Source of the DNA: Pseudoalteromonas arctica A 37-1-2
GTDB taxonomy: Bacteria > Pseudomonadota > Gammaproteobacteria > Enterobacterales > Alteromonadaceae
Assembly (NCBI RefSeq): GCF_000238395.3
Contig: NZ_CP011025.1
Span: 2,914,001-2,978,000 of the forward strand
Direction: 5' to 3'
DNA: 64,000 bases
The notes below the pieces were generated by a model. The model was given only the letters and a program-made list of their open reading frames with translations. It had not been told where the DNA came from and did not search any database. The position numbers and the translations under genes were made by a program. Shown here in pieces: positions 59,595 to 64,000 of this stretch. Position 1 is the stretch's first letter, and each line of letters opens with the position of its first letter.

Positions 59595-61481
59595 ATGGCT
59601 TTTGATTATGGATCGATTGATCTTGGACTAAAAAACCCCTTCAAACTTGAAGGTAAAGTAACAGCTGTAAGAGGACTCATTGAGTCTATAGTGGGTATTA
59701 GTTTACTTGTTATTGCTGCGGGCTCAGTAAAAGAAGATACAACCGCTGGATGGATTTTAATGGTGTTTGGCATGCTTATTTTAGCATTTGGCATTCGCTC
59801 ACTTTCAAGTGGTATTTATGCAACTCTTAAGTATTTTGTAGGCAGAAACCACCCTACTTCACTTGCTTATAACTACAGCAAATCACAAGCATCAACCGCC
59901 AAAGAAGAAGAAAAAGAAGTAGCCTACACAGCGCAATCACTCGAAGAAATGCTGGTTGGTCGTAAAAACAGTACGTTTAAAGAGCCTAATGGTTTTTTAT
60001 CACGTTTACTTCACAGCTTAATCCCTAAGTTATTATTCCTACCTTATCCTATTCGTAATGTTGCTCAGCGCTTATTTGGCTCATGGGTAAGTACCCTTGT
60101 TGCACTTATTGCTTATGGCCTTGTGGCATTTGTATCTTTATCGGGTTTTACCGGTGAAGCAGGCGAATTAGCATTTCCTGTTTATAGTGCCATATTAATG
60201 TTCTACGTGCTTTTTTCGTGGCGCTCTACGGGTAAACCTATTTCTAGAAACGCTGAAAAAAATATTGAAGCACTTGGTACCGGTGCACTCGCTAAAATTA
60301 TTTCTTTATCTTTTATTCTACCAATCGCTATTGGTCTTTCTATGTCATGGCTGATGAAAGAACAACACATTAGCAAACAAGAAATAGATGGCTGGATTGA
60401 GCAACTACCTAGTCTTCATGCTGGCATGTACTTAATTGCGATTATTGTATTAGCCACTCTGAGCTGCGCAATTGCTTTTATTATGATTAAAGCGCGTTTA
60501 AATGCAGTTACCCCTTCTGCTGAAGTATCAGAACTACGTGAAAACTGGCAAGAGTCTGTTCATCCAGACGAAATTTTTATAAACCTAGACAATCTAGTAA
60601 TGGCTAACCGTCGTTATAAAGAAGTACCTAACAGAGTTTATCGCGAATTAGATCCTAAGCTTCAAGAACAAATTGAAGGTAAAGGCGGTTTTAAAGGTGA
60701 AATGATCCAAGAGATTCAACCTAAACTGCACTCAATAGACTTAGGTAAAAACTTTACGCTAGCACGGTTACTTGCTTTAGTAAGTGGTAACTTGCTTTAT
60801 ATTATAGCCTTAGCGTTTACTGTGTTTTTAGCGTATTCGTTTATTAATATTTATCATTACGTTGACGCTGCAAATATTAGTAGCTTTAAACAAGCATTTA
60901 ATAACCAACATGTTATTCAATTTAGTAAGCTATTAATGACAAGCTTTCACTTATTGCTAATAGGTATACTTATTAAAGCATTTGCGCAATTGCTTACAAA
61001 TACAGCTCATCTATTTTTTGCTGAAATGCAATTTGAATCACTACTAGTGTACTTTAAATGCGAAGGCACATTTACTGAGTCTAAAATATCAACAGGTACT
61101 GGTATTCACGATAGTACTCGCTCAGAAAATACTTTAGTACGCAGTAGCATAACGCCTTGGATTATTGTTTCTCGTGTTATTTCTACTACGTTTGCAGCAA
61201 CAGGTATGAAAAATCTTGAACATCCTCGCCATATTATGGAAATGCATAAAGACGAAGGACAATTACAAGCAATCAAAAAAGACGTTATCGCGTTCTTGAA
61301 AGACCGTGAATCTATCGCCTCAATCACCAGTGAGCGTGATTTAGGTAATGCGTCACAAATACATCAATTAAATCAGCAAACGCGTGCTATACCTACTCAG
61401 CAAGCGATAGCTAAAGATGACGAAGAAGCTGCAGGGTATTTAAGACAAGAAGAAAACTTATCTCCCGAGCCAAAGGGTTAA
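59595..61481 (+). CDS. Large membrane protein of unknown function (628 aa)
   Basis: I do not recognise the family. About nine hydrophobic stretches can be seen: two near the N-terminus (about 28-48, 52-75), one near 168-188 and another near 193-211, two at about 233-252 and 275-297, then about 388-412 and 440-465. A charged segment follows residue 100 (KEEEKEV), and a long soluble C-terminus ends in an acidic, Gln-rich tail. The start has AAGGAG 7 nt upstream. A strong terminator follows, so it is a single-gene unit. Confidence 0.75.
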   Translation: MAFDYGSIDLGLKNPFKLEGKVTAVRGLIESIVGISLLVIAAGSVKEDTTAGWILMVFGMLILAFGIRSLSSGIYATLKYFVGRNHPTSLAYNYSKSQASTAKEEEKEVAYTAQSLEEMLVGRKNSTFKEPNGFLSRLLHSLIPKLLFLPYPIRNVAQRLFGSWVSTLVALIAYGLVAFVSLSGFTGEAGELAFPVYSAILMFYVLFSWRSTGKPISRNAEKNIEALGTGALAKIISLSFILPIAIGLSMSWLMKEQHISKQEIDGWIEQLPSLHAGMYLIAIIVLATLSCAIAFIMIKARLNAVTPSAEVSELRENWQESVHPDEIFINLDNLVMANRRYKEVPNRVYRELDPKLQEQIEGKGGFKGEMIQEIQPKLHSIDLGKNFTLARLLALVSGNLLYIIALAFTVFLAYSFINIYHYVDAANISSFKQAFNNQHVIQFSKLLMTSFHLLLIGILIKAFAQLLTNTAHLFFAEMQFESLLVYFKCEGTFTESKISTGTGIHDSTRSENTLVRSSITPWIIVSRVISTTFAATGMKNLEHPRHIMEMHKDEGQLQAIKKDVIAFLKDRESIASITSERDLGNASQIHQLNQQTRAIPTQQAIAKDDEEAAGYLRQEENLSPEPKG

Positions 61482-61509
61482 TTAACTTAAACTCTGGATT
61501 ATTAGTATT

Positions 61510-61543
61510 AATGCCACCTTGTAAATTAGGTGGCATTTTTTTA
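61510..61543 (+). terminator. Rho-independent terminator after the 628-aa protein gene
   Basis: AATGCCACCT pairs with AGGTGGCATT and is followed by seven T in total. It lies 28 nt past the stop. Confidence 0.9.
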
Positions 61544-61685
61544 TCCTTTATTAACCTCTATTCAATACCTTTTAACTTTACTACCTCTTTTATACTCAAC
61601 AACATGATTAATATTGGATTAGTCCACAAAGCCCTTGCTTTATGTGCCAAAACACAAATAATGAAGTATTAATAACAGGGTAAGA

Positions 61686-62525
61686 ATGAGGACAATGAGC
61701 TATATACTAACCACCCAATGTGCTGACGACGTAGGCTTAATAGCTAAAATCACAGGGCTTTGTCATAAAAACAATTTAAATATTACGCGTAACAACGAGT
61801 TTGTAGATAAAGACGCACAGCGATTTTTTATGCGCACAGAGCTTACAGGCGAGCCACAAAGCGACTTTTTAGATCAACTACGCGCACTGTTGCCACAAGG
61901 CGCTAAACTTGCCCTACATTGCGGTGCAAAAACTAAAGTAGTTTTACTTGCAACTAAAGAAGCCCATTGTTTAGGTGGTATGTTGCTAAAGCAATTTGAA
62001 CAAACTCTTAATATTGAAGTATTAGCCGTTATTGCTAACTACGCTGATTTAGAGCCTTTAGCAAAAGGGTTTGATGTGCCGTTTCATGTTGTATCGCACG
62101 AAGGACTAACTCGTAGCGAGCACGATCAAAAAGTAGGTGATTTAATTGCCAGCTACAACCCTGATATTATTGGTCTTGCCAAATACATGCGTATTTTAAG
62201 CCCTGAATTTGTGGGTCGCTTTGAAGGCAAAATAATTAATATTCATCATTCATTTTTACCCGCATTTATTGGTGCTAAACCTTATCATCAAGCATTTGAG
62301 CGCGGCGTAAAAATTATTGGTGCTACCGCTCACTTTGTGAACAACGAGCTTGATGAAGGCCCTATTATTTTGCAGGATGTAACAAGCGTTACACATGCTA
62401 ATACCGCCGAAATGATGGCTAAAATGGGTAAAGATGTAGAGAAAACAGTGTTTTGTAAAGCACTCCAACTTGCATCAGAGCATAAGTTATTTATTAATGG
62501 TAATAAAACTGTAGTGTTTTCTTAG
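61686..62525 (+). CDS. purU: Formyltetrahydrofolate deformylase PurU
   Basis: A 279-aa enzyme that splits 10-formyl-THF to formate and THF, balancing one-carbon units and supplying formate for PurT. An N-terminal ACT domain (about 4-85, ILTTQCADDVGLIAKITGLC) is followed by a formyltransferase-type domain with the catalytic Asn/His/Asp in IGLAKYMRIL, NIHHSFLPAF and NELDEGPII. A start three codons later (61695) is possible but lies only 2 nt from its GAGGA, so the first ATG is preferred. A partial family 2 repeat follows its stop. Confidence 0.95.
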   Translation: MRTMSYILTTQCADDVGLIAKITGLCHKNNLNITRNNEFVDKDAQRFFMRTELTGEPQSDFLDQLRALLPQGAKLALHCGAKTKVVLLATKEAHCLGGMLLKQFEQTLNIEVLAVIANYADLEPLAKGFDVPFHVVSHEGLTRSEHDQKVGDLIASYNPDIIGLAKYMRILSPEFVGRFEGKIINIHHSFLPAFIGAKPYHQAFERGVKIIGATAHFVNNELDEGPIILQDVTSVTHANTAEMMAKMGKDVEKTVFCKALQLASEHKLFINGNKTVVFS

Positions 62526-62530
62526 CATTG

Positions 62531-62609
62531 TACCAATTCGCTTAATTAAGTAGTTTATTTTGAGGTAATAAAACAGTGTTGATAACAAGGTATGCATTTT
62601 GTTATTAAC
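62531..62609 (+). repeat. Partial copy of the family 2 repeat element
   Basis: About 79 bp matching one end of the element at 41187-41348 (read from the mgtE side): TACCAATTCGCTTAATTA, then TATTTTGAGG, GATAACAAGG and a TTGTTATT block. The other end is missing. It starts 5 nt after the purU stop and lies before the purU terminator. Confidence 0.78.
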
Positions 62610-62643
62610 CTGAATTCTGATTGACTATTCTACACATAAAAAT

Positions 62644-62671
62644 ATGCCAGCATTGTTGCTGGCATTTTTTT
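62644..62671 (+). terminator. Rho-independent terminator after purU
   Basis: ATGCCAGCA-TTGT-TGCTGGCAT followed by TTTTTT. It is about 120 nt past the purU stop, displaced by the family 2 repeat. Confidence 0.88.
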
Positions 62672-62706
62672 GCTCATAAATAAGCAAGTGACTTTTTAAA
62701 TGTAAA

Positions 62707-63357
62707 TTATGCCTGCTCTATTGGCTCGAGTTTTAATTTAGCGGCAATTAAAACGGCTTGGGTACGATTGTACACGCCGAGTTTTCTAAATATGGCTGTA
62801 ATGTGTGCTTTTACTGTTGCTTCTGATATGTGCAGTTCATAAGCAATTTGCTTATTAAGTAAACCTTCGTGCAGATATTGCAGCACTCGGTATTGTTGAG
62901 GTGTTAATGAGGCAACTTGCGCTGCTATTTCTCTATCTTCACCTTCAATTTCAGCTACTTTGTTTTTTAACTCTTTTGGTAGCCATGTATCGCCTTCAAG
63001 TATTTGGTTAATTGCACTGGCAATATCATCAGACGATGACGATTTAGGAATAAAACCCATAGCGCCGTAACCCATTACTTTAGAAACTATATTAGCGTCT
63101 TCACTACCCGAAACAACGGCAATAGGTAAGCTTGGGTATTCTTCTCTAATACGAATAAGACCATATAAATCACCATTACCTGGCATGTGAAGGTCTAGCA
63201 GTAATATATCAAGATCCTCTTGCTCGCTTAACACTTGCAGTGTGCTGTCAAAATCGGATGATTCAAAAACCTCTAAACCTTCAAATTTTGCGCTCAATGC
63301 GCCCTTTAGTGCTTCACGAAATAACGGATGGTCGTCCGCTATTAAAAACTGACTCAT
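62707..63357 (-). CDS. NarL/LuxR-type response regulator, candidate acs regulator
   Basis: A 216-aa regulator with a receiver (about 1-120, phospho-acceptor Asp in DILLLDLHMPGNGD) and a LuxR-type HTH (about 150-210, SLTPQQYRVLQYLHEGLLNKQIAYELHISEATVKAHITAIFRKLGV). It lies directly downstream of acs on the same strand. In Vibrio and Pseudomonas an acs-linked regulator of this type (CrbR, with sensor CrbS) turns on acetate use. That identity is likely but inferred from position. No kinase gene is in the window. Confidence 0.88.
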   Translation of the reverse strand: MSQFLIADDHPLFREALKGALSAKFEGLEVFESSDFDSTLQVLSEQEDLDILLLDLHMPGNGDLYGLIRIREEYPSLPIAVVSGSEDANIVSKVMGYGAMGFIPKSSSSDDIASAINQILEGDTWLPKELKNKVAEIEGEDREIAAQVASLTPQQYRVLQYLHEGLLNKQIAYELHISEATVKAHITAIFRKLGVYNRTQAVLIAAKLKLEPIEQA

Positions 63358-63376
63358 GGTTCACTCCTAATAAATT

Positions 63377-63414
63377 CGGCTGCCAGTTAGGTATAAAACC
63401 CTTACTGACAGCCG
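63377..63414 (-). terminator. Imperfect hairpin between acs and the response regulator gene
   Basis: CGGCTG-CAGT-AGG-type arms pair at 13 of 16 positions, and AATTTATT follows on the minus strand. It may end or weaken the acs transcript before the regulator gene. Confidence 0.45.
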
Positions 63415-63461
63415 ATATACTACGTTTAGAATCAACTTGTAATCAAGTTTTTAACGCACAT

Positions 63462-64000
63462 TTAACGATTTAATCTGTTCTCGATTAGTTCATCGACTAC
63501 AGATGGATCTGCAAGCGTTGACGTATCACCGAGTTGTTGGTGCTCATTTGCAGCGATTTTACGTAAAATACGACGCATAATCTTGCCTGAGCGCGTTTTA
63601 GGTAAACCTGGAGACCATTGAATCATATCTGGTGATGCTATTGGGCTAAGCTCTTTACGAACCCAGTTACGTACCTCTTTGGTTAATTCATCGCTTACTG
63701 TTACACCTTCGTTAGGCGTAATATAAACATAAATACCTTGGCCTTTAATATCATGCGGGTAACCCACTACTGCTGCTTCTGCTACTGCTTCGTGCGCAAC
63801 TAACGCACTTTCAATTTCAGCAGTACCTAAGCGATGGCCTGATACGTTAAGTACATCGTCCACACGTCCTGTGATCCAGTAATAACCGTCTTCATCACGA
63901 CGACAACCATCACCTGTAAAGTAAACACCTGGGTAGGCGCTAAAATAAGTTTGTTCAAAACGTTCATGGTCGCCATAAACAGTTCGCGCTTGCGATGGCC
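63462..64000 (-). CDS. acs: Acetyl-CoA synthetase, C-terminal part (5' end outside window)
   Basis: The 179 visible codons read through the right edge in one frame and match the end of Acs: [24 protein letters not shown]..., [39 protein letters not shown] (hinge and A8 motif) and [15 protein letters not shown], whose Lys in SGK is the catalytic, acetylation-controlled lysine. The enzyme makes acetyl-CoA from acetate, ATP and CoA. An ATG at 63861-63863 is internal and not the real start. A LuxR-type regulator gene follows. Confidence 0.96.
   Translation of the reverse strand, partial: PSQARTVYGDHERFEQTYFSAYPGVYFTGDGCRRDEDGYYWITGRVDDVLNVSGHRLGTAEIESALVAHEAVAEAAVVGYPHDIKGQGIYVYITPNEGVTVSDELTKEVRNWVRKELSPIASPDMIQWSPGLPKTRSGKIMRRILRKIAANEHQQLGDTSTLADPSVVDELIENRLNR

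Overview
The window reads as a stretch of chromosome from an AT-rich marine gammaproteobacterium, most likely Pseudoalteromonas or a close Alteromonadales relative. The basis is a Na+-translocating NADH:quinone reductase operon with apbE and nqrM, fabV-type enoyl reductase, a bolA/yajG/ampG neighbourhood, erpA with an IscR-type site, and the general protein and codon style. The genus is inferred from gene content, not from a marker gene. I see no rRNA, tRNA, CRISPR array, phage or plasmid module.

Layout. 1-7.2 kb: nqrABCDEF, apbE and the start of nqrM, all on the minus strand (respiratory sodium pump plus its flavin and iron maturation factors). 7.2-14 kb: fabV, bolA and an AlkB-type dioxygenase on minus, then rlmG, a YajG-type lipoprotein, a periplasmic cyclophilin and ampG on plus. 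14-20 kb: a small XRE regulator, a 62-aa membrane protein, erpA, a CLC protein, hemJ, pyrB and hemL. 20-29 kb: a chemoreceptor, an intact IS50/Tn5-like element, mrcB (PBP1b), the nitrogen pair glnK-amtB behind a sigma-54-like promoter, and a double-receiver diguanylate cyclase. 29-37 kb: an S10 peptidase, a periplasmic binding protein overlapping a hybrid histidine kinase, a START-domain protein, a CYTH-CHAD protein and a YgiM-type SH3 protein. 37-43 kb: an IS4-like element that carries a nested IS3-family element, then a CNNM/DUF21 protein and mgtE. 43-46 kb: a kinase-like protein, a MarR regulator and a Cache chemoreceptor. 46.7-58.4 kb: a complete pelABCDEFG operon for c-di-GMP-controlled Pel exopolysaccharide. 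58-64 kb: topoisomerase IB, an unrecognised 628-aa membrane protein, purU, a LuxR-type response regulator and the 3' end of acs.

The most unusual signal is where mobile DNA sits. Two different IS4-superfamily elements (IS50-like at 22196-23683, IS4-like at 37402-40103) have each landed exactly in the loop of a Rho-independent terminator between convergent genes. In both cases the target duplication (9 and 10 bp) is centred on the hairpin loop. Rejoining the flanks restores a perfect 14-bp and a perfect 11-bp stem. Two families of short non-coding inverted-repeat elements are also present. One lies between the fabV stop codon and its terminator, with a partial copy near 36.5 kb. The other starts exactly 5 nt after the stop codons of both mgtE and purU. 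Together these suggest that 3' gene ends and terminator hairpins are preferred landing or retention sites for several element types here.
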